From F23-B02 sp963650165 (lineage in GTDB: Bacteria; Bacillota; Clostridia; Oscillospirales; Oscillospiraceae): a stretch of DNA of 64,000 nt. Where the stretch lies: NCBI GenBank assembly GCA_963650165.1, contig CAVJKX010000010.1:1-64000 (forward strand), given 5' to 3'. The translations under genes were made by a program, and so were the position numbers. Position 1 is the stretch's first letter. Each line of letters starts with the position of its first letter. Below, one piece after another: positions 32,893 through 40,662 of the stretch. Below the pieces are notes generated by a model. That model was given only the letters and a program-made list of their open reading frames with translations. It was not told the origin of the DNA and made no database searches.

Positions 32893-32922
32893 AAAACCCG
32901 AGGCATTTTGCCCCGGGTTTTC
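32893..32922 (-). terminator. Terminator of the nitrilase operon
   Basis: AAAACCCGaGGC / GCCcCGGGTTTT is followed on the minus strand by TTTTG, four bases past the nitrilase stop. Confidence 0.8.
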
Positions 32923-32925
32923 TGC

Positions 32926-33750
32926 TTATTTAGCTACATTATATACATCTTCCCTGAGATGCAGGAAGGTAGGAAGCTGCTCGCGGACGGAATCGACCTC
33001 GTTTAAGTCTATATCGCAGTAGAGTATCTGCTCTTTTTCGTCGCAGGACGCGAGCACCATGCCGAAGGGTCCCGCAACCGTCGAGTGGCCCCAGCACTCG
33101 TAATCAAAGCCCTCGTACCGCGCGGCCGACGCGCCGACGAAAAACAGCTCGTTATCCATTGCCCGTGCGCGGACGCTGAGCTCCCAGTGCCGCGGGCCGG
33201 TTGTCATGTTAAACTGCGCCGGGCACAGTATCAGCTCCGCTCCCCTCTTTGCCATCGCGCGGCTGAGCTCCGGAAAGCGTATATCAAAGCATATCTCGAC
33301 GCCCATTCTGCCGAGGCTCGTGTCAAACACCGTGATATTCTCTCCGGGTGCGAAGCTGTTTGACTCCTTAAAGCGCACACCGCCCTTTATATCGACGTCA
33401 AACAGGTGTATCTTGCGGTGACGCGCTATCTGCCTGCCGGTCTCGTCGAAAACGTAGCAGGTGTTGTACAGCCTATCGCCGCACCTTTCCGGCACCGAGC
33501 CGCCGACAAGGATAATGCCCTCGTCCCCCGCCCAGCGCGCCATGGCGTCCCTGCTCCTGCCGTTGTCGTTATCGGCGACGGCGTGGAAATATTTTTTCGA
33601 ATACGGGCAGCTCCACATTTCCGGCAGGACGACGAGCTTTGCGCCGCTGCGCGCTGCCTCGGCTACCATGCGTTCAGCCTTGGCGAGCGTCTGCTCCATA
33701 TCCGTCTCCGTGCGCAGCTGCACGACGGCAAGCTTGAATTTCGGCTTCAT
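32926..33750 (-). CDS. Carbon-nitrogen hydrolase (nitrilase/omega-amidase family)
   Basis: This 274-residue enzyme has the Glu-Lys-Cys triad of the superfamily: LVVLPEMW, RKIHLFDV and GVEICFDIRFPE. The arrangement FDIRFPEL and the overall length fit omega-amidase/Nit2-type enzymes that hydrolyse alpha-ketoglutaramate or related amides, but the substrate is not certain. I choose ATG 33750, seven bases after GAGGTG; an upstream in-frame start would overlap the DUF1643 gene by 17 bases. It follows metK and the DUF1643 gene in a leftward series. Confidence 0.88.
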   Translation of the reverse strand: MKPKFKLAVVQLRTETDMEQTLAKAERMVAEAARSGAKLVVLPEMWSCPYSKKYFHAVADNDNGRSRDAMARWAGDEGIILVGGSVPERCGDRLYNTCYVFDETGRQIARHRKIHLFDVDIKGGVRFKESNSFAPGENITVFDTSLGRMGVEICFDIRFPELSRAMAKRGAELILCPAQFNMTTGPRHWELSVRARAMDNELFFVGASAARYEGFDYECWGHSTVAGPFGMVLASCDEKEQILYCDIDLNEVDSVREQLPTFLHLREDVYNVAK

Positions 33751-33760
33751 TTTAAGCACC

Positions 33761-34381
33761 TCACAGACAGTTTTCAAGATAGCTCACGATGTCAAACTCC
33801 TCGACGGGAGCGTCCTTGCGCAGGTAAAGCGGATGGTGCGGGTGCCCCTTTACGGAGCGCTTTCCCGCGCTGTACCACCTCGCGCCGCAGCTTCTGCCGA
33901 GCCTGACCATATCGAGGACGCAGTCCTTGAGATACGGGCGCTTTTCGATTATAGTGCCCCAGGCGGCCCACACGGAGGGCCGGACGCCCTCGCCCACATT
34001 TTTCAGTATGTACTCGAACGCACGCATATTCTCGCGGTGCAGCCTTTCGTTGAGAACGCTGTCCATATCGTCGGGATCGGTCGCGCGCTGGGCATAGACG
34101 TTGAACATTATCCAGCTGTCGTAGCCGTTGCCGGAGGCAATGCGCGCTACGCTCTTTAGCGTATTGTCAAGATCGTCGGGCGCCGCGGTGGACGGATTGA
34201 TGCCGATGCAGATAAGAGGATCTTTCCCGCGTGTTCCGAGTATATACCTGTAATCGGTGTAATAGTCCGGAACGTACAGCCACTTATCCGCGTCATAGTC
34301 TCCCCTGCCGCCGGAGACCGCAAGCGCCTCGTCAAAGCTCACGATATCCAGCAGGCTGCTTTCGCAGCTCGGAACATGCAT
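33761..34381 (-). CDS. DUF1643 domain-containing protein
   Basis: The 206-residue protein matches the DUF1643 family: LICIGINPSTA near residue 56, then IMFNVYAQRATDP and the C-terminal GHPHHPLYLRKD segment. Function is unknown. The start immediately abuts the metK stop (shared base 34381), so it is probably cotranscribed with metK under the SAM riboswitch. Confidence 0.85.
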   Translation of the reverse strand: MHVPSCESSLLDIVSFDEALAVSGGRGDYDADKWLYVPDYYTDYRYILGTRGKDPLICIGINPSTAAPDDLDNTLKSVARIASGNGYDSWIMFNVYAQRATDPDDMDSVLNERLHRENMRAFEYILKNVGEGVRPSVWAAWGTIIEKRPYLKDCVLDMVRLGRSCGARWYSAGKRSVKGHPHHPLYLRKDAPVEEFDIVSYLENCL

Positions 34382-35562
34382 TACTTTACGGCCTCAAGCA
34401 GAGCGTCGACTCTGTCGGTATCCTCCCAGCGGACGCCGAGATCGGTGCGGCCCATGTGACCGTAGGCGGCGAGCTTTCTGTAAATGGGTTTGTTTAGCTC
34501 CAGGTCGCGGATAATGGCGGTCGGGCGCAGGTCAAAGACCTTGTTAACGGCCTGTGCAAGCTTCTCGTCGGATACCTTGCCGGTGCCGTAGGTATCGACC
34601 ATGACCGACACGGGGCGTGCAATGCCGATGGCATAGGCAAGCTGGACAAGGCATCTGTCGGCAAGGCCTGCAGCGACGATGTTCTTTGCGACGTAGCGGG
34701 ATGCGTATGCCGCGCTGCGGTCTACCTTGGTGGGGTCCTTGCCGGAGAAGGCTCCGCCGCCGTGGGGGGCGCTGCCGCCGTAGGTGTCAACGATGATCTT
34801 TCTGCCGGTCAGGCCGGAGTCGCCCTGCGGGCCGCCGATTACGAAGCGGCCGGTCGGGTTTACATAATACTTGGTGCTGTCGTCGATCAGCTCTGCCGGA
34901 ACGCTGGGCTTTATAACGAGCTCGATCATATCGTTTCTGATCTGCTCAAGGCTCACGTCGGGAGAATGCTGTGTGGAGAGCACGACCGTATCAACGCGCA
35001 CGGGCTTGCCGCTGTCGTCATACTCAACGGTCACCTGGGTCTTGCCGTCGGGGCGCAGATAGTCGACAAGGCCGCTCTTTCTGACCTCGGCAAGGCGCTT
35101 TGCCATCTTATGCGAAAGGCTTATTGCAAGCGGCATGAGCTCCTCCGTCTCGCGGCAGGCATAGCCGAACATCATGCCCTGATCGCCCGCGCCGTTATCG
35201 AGCTCGGCGTCGCCGCGCTCCTTTGCCTCGAGCGATTTGTCAACGCCCATGGCGATGTCGGCCGACTGCTCGTCGATATTGCTGATGATGCCGCAGGTGT
35301 CGCAGTCAAAGCCGTACTTTGCCCTGTCGTAGCCGATATCGCGGATAACGTCGCGAGCTATCTTGGGAATGTCGATATAGCAGTCGGTGCTGATCTCGCC
35401 CATGATGTGGACAAGGCCGGTGGAGACGGTCGTCTCGCAGGCGACGCGGCCGTTGGGGTCCTTTTCGAGTATCGCGTCAAGGATGGCGTCCGATATCTGA
35501 TCGCAGATCTTGTCGGGATGTCCCTCGGTCACCGATTCTGATGTAAACAGTCTTTTGCTCAT
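34381..35562 (-). CDS. metK: S-adenosylmethionine synthetase
   Basis: MetK makes SAM from methionine and ATP. This 393-residue protein has the full-length signatures: SESVTEGHPDKICDQISDAIL at the start, GAGDQGMMFGYA and the P-loop-like GGGAFSGKDPTKVDRSAAY. ATG 35562 has GGAGGAAATG upstream; an apparent N-terminal extension encodes the riboswitch and is not translated. A SAM-I riboswitch and terminator lie between promoter and start, giving end-product control. Confidence 0.97.
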   Translation of the reverse strand: MSKRLFTSESVTEGHPDKICDQISDAILDAILEKDPNGRVACETTVSTGLVHIMGEISTDCYIDIPKIARDVIRDIGYDRAKYGFDCDTCGIISNIDEQSADIAMGVDKSLEAKERGDAELDNGAGDQGMMFGYACRETEELMPLAISLSHKMAKRLAEVRKSGLVDYLRPDGKTQVTVEYDDSGKPVRVDTVVLSTQHSPDVSLEQIRNDMIELVIKPSVPAELIDDSTKYYVNPTGRFVIGGPQGDSGLTGRKIIVDTYGGSAPHGGGAFSGKDPTKVDRSAAYASRYVAKNIVAAGLADRCLVQLAYAIGIARPVSVMVDTYGTGKVSDEKLAQAVNKVFDLRPTAIIRDLELNKPIYRKLAAYGHMGRTDLGVRWEDTDRVDALLEAVK

Positions 35563-35607
35563 TTTCATTTCCTCCGAAAAATATAGTTTCCGAACACTCA
35601 GGCAATT

Positions 35608-35750
35608 AAAAAAACTCCGTCTGGCCGACGGAGCAACAAGTTTGGTCATAAGCCTCATCTTTCGATAATCACCGCCGGATTTGGCACCTTGCTTTCGCAG
35701 GTTGCCGGGCTTCACAGGGCCGTTCCCTCCACCGCTCTTGATAAGGTGTT
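35608..35750 (-). promoter_or_regulatory. SAM-I (S-box) riboswitch with terminator
   Basis: On the minus strand the leader contains the S-box core in order: CTTATCAAGAG, GGTGGAGGGA, GGCCCTGTGAAGCCCGGCAA, AAGGTGCCAAATCC and GAAAGATGAGG (aptamer 35746-35651). The expression-platform terminator CTCCGTC/GACGGAG with an A/T-run lies at 35634-35608. SAM binding would stop transcription before metK. Confidence 0.95.
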
Positions 35751-35764
35751 CAGTTTTCGTAAGC

Positions 35765-35792
35765 ATTATAGCAGATAAGGGCGCATTGTCAA
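35765..35792 (-). promoter_or_regulatory. Promoter of metK
   Basis: On the minus strand, a perfect TTGACA (35792-35787) and a perfect TATAAT (35770-35765) are 16 bases apart, just before the riboswitch. Confidence 0.85.
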
Positions 35793-35799
35793 GTAAAAT

Positions 35800-35828
35800 T
35801 TGAAAATTTTCGTCTTATGCTGTATACT
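35800..35828 (+). promoter_or_regulatory. Promoter of aroF
   Basis: TTGAAA at 35800 and TATACT at 35823 are 17 bases apart. It is back to back with the metK promoter, with only seven bases between the two -35 elements. Confidence 0.75.
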
Positions 35829-35863
35829 GATGTAATAATATATCATTTTCGGAGGTCTAAGGC

Positions 35864-36862
35864 ATGATAATCGTTCTCAGGCGCGATGCATCTCCCGAGC
35901 AGGCTGAGGAGCTCAGATGCTGGATACGCTGCCACGGGCTCGACGTGCAGACGATGCGCGGAGAGCATCAGTCGGTGCTGGCCGTCATCGGCGATGCGGA
36001 CAGACTCGACGGAGCATATATCGAGGATATGGAGATCGTTGAATACGTCAGGACCGTCACGCAGCCGTATAAGCTTGCCGGACACCGGCAGCCGCATGAC
36101 GATATCACTGTCGACGTCGGCGGTGTCGGCATAGGCGGCGGGTTCACGCTGATCGCAGGTCCCTGCTCCGTCGAGAGCGCCGAGCAGATAAGCGGCATAG
36201 CGCAGGAGGTCAAGGCTGCCGGGGCGCAGATACTGCGCGGCGGCGCGTTCAAGCCGCGCACCTCGCCCTACTGCTTTCAGGGCATGCGCGCGGACGGTCT
36301 GCCGCCGCTCATCGAGGCCGGGCGCAGATGCGGCATGCCGACGGTCAGCGAGATAACGGATAAGGAGCAGCTGCCGCTTTTTGAGGGCGTCGATATGCTC
36401 CAGGTCGGCGCGCGCAACATGCAGAACTTTGAGCTTTTAAAGGCGCTCGGCAGGATCGATAAGCCCATACTTTTAAAGCGCGGCTGGTCAAACACCGTAA
36501 AGGAGCTGCTGACCTCGGCAGAATACATAATGAGCGGCGGAAACGAGCGCGTCGTGCTCTGCGAGCGCGGCATCCGCACCTTTGAAACGGCAACGCGCAA
36601 TACGCTCGATCTCTCGGCCGTTGCGGTGATAAAGGAGCTCAGCCGCCTGCCGGTCATAGTCGATCCGAGCCACGCGACCGGGCACGCGAAGTATGTCGAG
36701 CCCATGGCGCTTGCCGCCGCGGCCGCCGGAGCCGACGGGATCATGATAGAGGTCCATAACGATCCCTCGCACGCAAAATGCGACGCAGCCCAGGCCATAA
36801 CACCCGCACAGTTTGCGCTCATCGCAAAAAAGCTGTCCGCCCTGCGCACTGCGCTGAGCTGA
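35864..36862 (+). CDS. aroF: 3-deoxy-7-phosphoheptulonate synthase (DAHP synthase, type I beta)
   Basis: This catalyses the first step of aromatic amino acid synthesis, condensing phosphoenolpyruvate and erythrose 4-phosphate. The 332-residue protein has an N-terminal ferredoxin-like regulatory domain (1-70) typical of the beta subtype. The TIM barrel carries AGPCSVES, GGAFKPRTSPY, ILLKRGWSNTVKE and DPSHATGHA. GGAGG lies upstream of the ATG. It is monocistronic and followed by a hairpin. Confidence 0.95.
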   Translation: MIIVLRRDASPEQAEELRCWIRCHGLDVQTMRGEHQSVLAVIGDADRLDGAYIEDMEIVEYVRTVTQPYKLAGHRQPHDDITVDVGGVGIGGGFTLIAGPCSVESAEQISGIAQEVKAAGAQILRGGAFKPRTSPYCFQGMRADGLPPLIEAGRRCGMPTVSEITDKEQLPLFEGVDMLQVGARNMQNFELLKALGRIDKPILLKRGWSNTVKELLTSAEYIMSGGNERVVLCERGIRTFETATRNTLDLSAVAVIKELSRLPVIVDPSHATGHAKYVEPMALAAAAAGADGIMIEVHNDPSHAKCDAAQAITPAQFALIAKKLSALRTALS

Positions 36863-36886
36863 CAAAGCGCAATATATCTGACAGAC

Positions 36887-36925
36887 TGATCAAGACCTTC
36901 GGCAAAGGCCGGAGGTCTTGATTTA
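36887..36925. terminator. Hairpin between convergent aroF and etfA
   Basis: GATCAAGACCT...GGC / GCC...AGGTCTTGAT forms a strong stem. T-rich sequence follows on the plus strand, so it probably ends aroF and may also act for etfA. Confidence 0.65.
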
Positions 36926-36978
36926 TATCTGTTTCGATTTTCAGCGGTTTGGGGTGCAAAGCCCCCCTCTGCCGTCCG

Positions 36979-37974
36979 CTATTGGCCGAGCTTGGCGAGC
37001 ATTGCGTCGCAGACCTCGTCCATGTCGCCGACTATGCCGTAGGTGCAGTAGTTGAATATTGCGGCATCGGGGTCGGTATTAACGGCGACGACGGTGTCGG
37101 CATCCGAAAAGCCCGTGACATGGTTCACCGCGCCGGAGACACCGAACGAGATGTACAGCTTCGGCTTTACCACGACGCCGGACTGGCCGATGACGAGCCT
37201 GAACGGCAGCACGCCGCGGTCAAACACCGGCCTTGTGCAGGCGAGCTTTCCGCCGAGGCGCTCGGCAAGACGGCGGTAGCGCGGCAGAGCGTCGGCGCCC
37301 TTTATCGCATTGCCCACGCAGACGATAACGTCGGCATCGGCTATATTCAGGCTCTCGTCCGCGTCGTCGGCGCGGAAGTCGAGTATCTTTGTGCGTATAT
37401 CCCCGACGGGAAAATCTATCTTCTCCTCGATGATCTCGCACTCGCGCGCACCGCTCGGTGTGCACTTAAAGGTGCCGGGACGGATCGTTCCGACCTGGGG
37501 ACGTGCCACGGGAACCGTTATGACGGCCATCATCTTGCCGCCGACGGCGGGCTCGATAAATTCGATATCCGTAGTTTTCGGATCCCAGACGAGCTCCGTT
37601 GCGTCCGAGGTGCAGCCCGTGCCGAGACGCGCGGCAAAGCGCGGGGCAAAGTCGCGGCCGTTTATCGTTCCGCCGACCATGACCGCGGCAGGACGGTATT
37701 TTTCGCACAAAACGGTGAACAGGTTCGTGTATGCATCGTTGTTGAAATAATCGTAGCCCGTGCCGGATACGCGGATGAGCTTATCCACGCCGCAGTCGAG
37801 CACCTTACGGAGCTCCGCATCGCTGATGCTGCCGACAACAACGGCGGCGAGCTTTTCGCCGCTTGCGTCGCACAGCTTGCGCGTTTCCGAGCACAGCTCG
37901 AGCGATACCGGCAGCACACTGTCGCCGTCGCGCTCGATAAAGACCCACATGTCCTTGAAATCAGTCTTGTTCAT
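36979..37974 (-). CDS. etfA: Electron transfer flavoprotein subunit alpha
   Basis: The 331-residue protein has the alpha-subunit layout: an N-terminal nucleotide-fold domain, then the FAD domain with SGAVNHVTGFSDADTVVAVN and YGIVGD near the C-terminus. No extra Fe-S domain is visible, unlike some bifurcating LctC proteins. With EtfB it accepts electrons from a flavoprotein dehydrogenase. It is the third gene of the dehydrogenase-etfB-etfA operon, 12 bases after etfB. Confidence 0.92.
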   Translation of the reverse strand: MNKTDFKDMWVFIERDGDSVLPVSLELCSETRKLCDASGEKLAAVVVGSISDAELRKVLDCGVDKLIRVSGTGYDYFNNDAYTNLFTVLCEKYRPAAVMVGGTINGRDFAPRFAARLGTGCTSDATELVWDPKTTDIEFIEPAVGGKMMAVITVPVARPQVGTIRPGTFKCTPSGARECEIIEEKIDFPVGDIRTKILDFRADDADESLNIADADVIVCVGNAIKGADALPRYRRLAERLGGKLACTRPVFDRGVLPFRLVIGQSGVVVKPKLYISFGVSGAVNHVTGFSDADTVVAVNTDPDAAIFNYCTYGIVGDMDEVCDAMLAKLGQ

Positions 37975-37986
37975 AGCCGTACCTCC

Positions 37987-38781
37987 TTAAAGCACATCCG
38001 CGATGAGCTCGAAGAGCTTATCCACATTCTTTTCCGTGCTGCCCTCGTCGATCATGCTGCCCTTTTCACCTGTGACCGGCGGATAGGTGCGCGGCACCTT
38101 CGTCGGTGAGCCGGGATCGCCGATCTGCGCGGGATCAAGGCCGGGTATGGTTGAGGAGCAGTAGACCTCGATATCGGCCGTGCGCGAGGCCTTCCAGCTC
38201 TTGAGATTGGGGATACGCGCGCGGAAGTTTGCCTTTTCGACCGTCAGCAGGCACGGATACTGCGCCCTGAGCACCTCAACACCGCGCTCAAGATCGCGCT
38301 CTGCGGTTATGGTGCGGTTTTCAGTATCGACCTCGACGATCTTCGAGGTCGACGATATCTGGCTTGCGCCGAAGCGCTCGGCAAGCTGCGAGCCCATCTG
38401 ACCGGTCGCGCCGTCGAGAGATTCCTTGCCGCAGAATATGAGGTCAAAGCTGCCGAGCATTTTTGCCGCGGAGGCTATGACATAGCTCGTTGCAAGCGTG
38501 TCGGCGTTCGCAAAAGCGCGGTCGGATAAGAGCACCGCTCTGTCGGCGCCCGCCGCGAGGCACTCGCGCAGGGCTTCCTTGGCCATATCCGGTCCCATGG
38601 TTATGACGGTGACCGTGCCGCCGTGGGCTTCCTTGACCCTGACGGCAGCTTCGAGAGCGTTTGCGTCCAGCGGATTGAGTATTGCCGGAACGCCCGCGCG
38701 GATGAGGCTGCCGGTAACGGGGTCCATCTTAACGAGATTGATATCGGGAACCTGCTTTACGCACACAAGAATATTCAGCAT
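37987..38781 (-). CDS. etfB: Electron transfer flavoprotein subunit beta
   Basis: The 264-residue protein starts at ATG 38781 after GAGGAGG and has the beta-subunit signatures VCVKQVPD at the N-terminus and ICGKESLDGATGQMGSQLAE in the middle. In bifurcating Etf complexes this subunit binds the bifurcating FAD; whether bifurcation applies here cannot be told from sequence by eye. It is flanked by the FAD-linked dehydrogenase and etfA genes. Confidence 0.93.
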   Translation of the reverse strand: MLNILVCVKQVPDINLVKMDPVTGSLIRAGVPAILNPLDANALEAAVRVKEAHGGTVTVITMGPDMAKEALRECLAAGADRAVLLSDRAFANADTLATSYVIASAAKMLGSFDLIFCGKESLDGATGQMGSQLAERFGASQISSTSKIVEVDTENRTITAERDLERGVEVLRAQYPCLLTVEKANFRARIPNLKSWKASRTADIEVYCSSTIPGLDPAQIGDPGSPTKVPRTYPPVTGEKGSMIDEGSTEKNVDKLFELIADVL

Positions 38782-38785
38782 TTTT

Positions 38786-40219
38786 TCAGACCTCCTCGAC
38801 ATTAGTACAGACCTTGCCGGGATTGAGAATGCCCTTGGGGTCGAATACCTGCTTTATCGCCTGCATGAGACCGAACGCCGTGTCGCCGACCGATTCGCGC
38901 AGGTACTGCTTCTTGGCGTGGCCTATGGCGTGCTCGCCGGAGACCTGGCCGCCGAACTCGGCGCACTTTGCGTAGCACTTGTCCATAACGGCCTTCGAGC
39001 GGCGCTTGAACTCTTCAAGCTCCATGTCGTTTGCACAGCAGTAGATATGCAGATTGCCGTCGCCGGCGTGGCCGAAGTTGCGGATGGCTATACCCTCTTC
39101 CCTGCCGGCTGCGCGTGTGTAAACGAGAAATTCCGCGATGCGGTCTACGGGGACGACCACGTCCAGCTCGTCAAGGAGCTTCGTGTCGGCCTCTATGACC
39201 GTCAGGAACGCGCTGCGTGCCGCCCAGACGTCCTTTTTAAGTCCGTCGGTCCATACGACGAGCGTATCGTATGCGCCGCACTTTTCGGCAAGCTCGCCGA
39301 GGCGGTCCATCTTCGCCGTGAGCTCGGCCTCGCTGTCGCCGACAAGGGTGACGAGAATGTACGCTCCCGCTTCCCTGCCGTTTACGACGGTGGGGAAAAC
39401 CGAGTTTCCGGTAAACGCGGCCGAAGAATCGACAATGTCGCGCTCCATGAACTCGATAGACTGCGGGTCGAGGTTTGCAAGCTTTATCCTCGGAACGGAG
39501 GCTATCGCCGTCTCAACGTCGGCAAACGGCAGGATGAGGCTCACGTCCATGGTCGGCTTCGGGATGAGCTTGAGCGTGAGCTCGGTTATTATGCCGAGGG
39601 TGCCCTCCGAGCCTATCATGAGATGCAGCAGACTGTAGCCTGAGCTTGTCTTGCAGACGGTCTTGCCCAGCTCCATGACTCTGCCGTCGGGCAGGACAAC
39701 GGTCATGGCGAGGACGTAGTCGCGCGTAACACCGTATTTGACGGCGCGCATGCCGCCTGCGTTCGTTGAAACGTTTCCGCCGACGGTGGCGGTTTTTTCG
39801 CCGGGATCGGGCGGATACATCAGACCGTGCGTCAGCGCATCGGCCGCAAGGTCGCACAGCAGGACGCCGGGCTGGATATGCACGACAAGGTTGTTCATGT
39901 CATACGAAAGGATCTTATTCATGCGCGTCGTGCACAGTACGACGCCGCCGCACAGCGGCACGCAGCCGCCGACAAGTCCCGTACCAGCGCCGCGCGGTGT
40001 CACGGGGATGCTGTTTTCAAAGCAGAGCTGCATGATCTTCGAGACCTCCTCGGTGCTCTCGACCTCGCAGACGACCTCGGGATAGTATTTGCCGTATATC
40101 GGCATTTCGTCGTGGCTGAAATCGTCCTTCACCGCGTCACCGGCGAAAAAGCGCTTCGGGCCGACTATGGCCTGAAGCTTCTCGGCAATTTCAGGCGTGA
40201 TTTTATTATACTTCGTCAT
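38786..40219 (-). CDS. FAD-linked lactate/glycolate dehydrogenase (GlcD/LctD-like)
   Basis: This 477-residue oxidase has the FAD-binding PCMH fold (PVTPRGAGTGLVGG, TVGGNVSTNAGGMRAVKYG) and a C-terminal FAD-oxidase C domain (NFGHAGDGNLHIY, SGEHAIGHAKKQYL). It oxidises a 2-hydroxy acid such as D-lactate or glycolate. The direct link with etfB and etfA recalls the Lct complex of Acetobacterium woodii, which couples lactate oxidation to NAD by flavin-based electron confurcation. No lactate permease or racemase is adjacent. It has a GGAGG site upstream. Confidence 0.88.
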   Translation of the reverse strand: MTKYNKITPEIAEKLQAIVGPKRFFAGDAVKDDFSHDEMPIYGKYYPEVVCEVESTEEVSKIMQLCFENSIPVTPRGAGTGLVGGCVPLCGGVVLCTTRMNKILSYDMNNLVVHIQPGVLLCDLAADALTHGLMYPPDPGEKTATVGGNVSTNAGGMRAVKYGVTRDYVLAMTVVLPDGRVMELGKTVCKTSSGYSLLHLMIGSEGTLGIITELTLKLIPKPTMDVSLILPFADVETAIASVPRIKLANLDPQSIEFMERDIVDSSAAFTGNSVFPTVVNGREAGAYILVTLVGDSEAELTAKMDRLGELAEKCGAYDTLVVWTDGLKKDVWAARSAFLTVIEADTKLLDELDVVVPVDRIAEFLVYTRAAGREEGIAIRNFGHAGDGNLHIYCCANDMELEEFKRRSKAVMDKCYAKCAEFGGQVSGEHAIGHAKKQYLRESVGDTAFGLMQAIKQVFDPKGILNPGKVCTNVEEV

Positions 40220-40250
40220 TTCAGACCTCCTGACATTTTTTAATACATAG

Positions 40251-40281
40251 AGAATAGCACAATATGGGGTATGAATGTCAA
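40251..40281 (-). promoter_or_regulatory. Promoter of the lactate dehydrogenase-Etf operon
   Basis: On the minus strand, TTGACA (40281-40276) and an extended TGCTATTCT (-10 at 40256-40251) are separated by 19 bases. Confidence 0.55.
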
Positions 40282-40387
40282 GTGTCCCCTGCGCAGAAAA
40301 AGCATCGTTAACAGTTTTTTAAAAACCTGCGCTCCGCACGGAAGCCGTGCGCGGTGTCAGCATTTGCAAATCATTTGAAAATGCAGG

Positions 40388-40427
40388 AACAGCCGCCGTC
40401 CGGGCAGAGAACGGCAGGCTGTTTTTT
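40388..40427 (+). terminator. Orphan strong terminator, possible small RNA 3' end
   Basis: AACAGCCGCCGT / ACGGC-a-GGCTGTT is a 12-bp stem with one bulged A, followed by TTTTTTG on the plus strand. No plus-strand gene lies upstream, since the preceding gene runs the other way from 40219. It may end a small RNA starting between 40282 and 40380. Confidence 0.5.
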
Positions 40428-40439
40428 GCATTCTGAGGC

Positions 40440-40492
40440 TTGACAAATCGGCTTTGCTGTGGCACATTATGCATAGTTAGCAATGTCTAACT
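40440..40492 (+). promoter_or_regulatory. Promoter and inverted-repeat operator of the ABC exporter operon
   Basis: TTGACA at 40440 and CATTAT at 40465 (19-base spacer) are followed by a perfect inverted repeat AGTTAG-N6-CTAACT at 40475-40492. The repeat would overlap the start site. TTAG/CTAA half-sites recall DtxR-type iron regulators, but the assignment is a guess. Confidence 0.45.
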
Positions 40493-40554
40493 GCATTTTC
40501 GGATGCACAAAGCGCCCTTTTCCGGGGCAAATCTGCAAAGGAGCCAGACAATCC

Positions 40555-40662
40555 ATGCCCGAATCACCGGATATCCTGAAACCTCGTATCTTACCCGGCC
40601 TTCTCAATGAGCCCGCGGCCGCGGGCCGCAGCGCCGCGCACGGCGGGAGGTGCCGCCGATGA
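40555..40662 (+). CDS. Small ORF (35 residues) coupled to the ABC exporter
   Basis: The ATG at 40555 has AAAGGAG nine bases upstream. It encodes a 35-residue Pro/Ala/Arg-rich peptide beginning MPESPDILKP and ending GGRCRR. Its TGA overlaps the exporter ATG as ATGA, so it may be a leader peptide that couples translation. I recognise no family, and it may be non-functional as a protein. Confidence 0.45.
   Translation: MPESPDILKPRILPGLLNEPAAAGRSAAHGGRCRR

Noticed and set aside
35563..35766. An N-terminal extension of metK
   Set aside because: The sequence is the SAM-I riboswitch and terminator, not coding.
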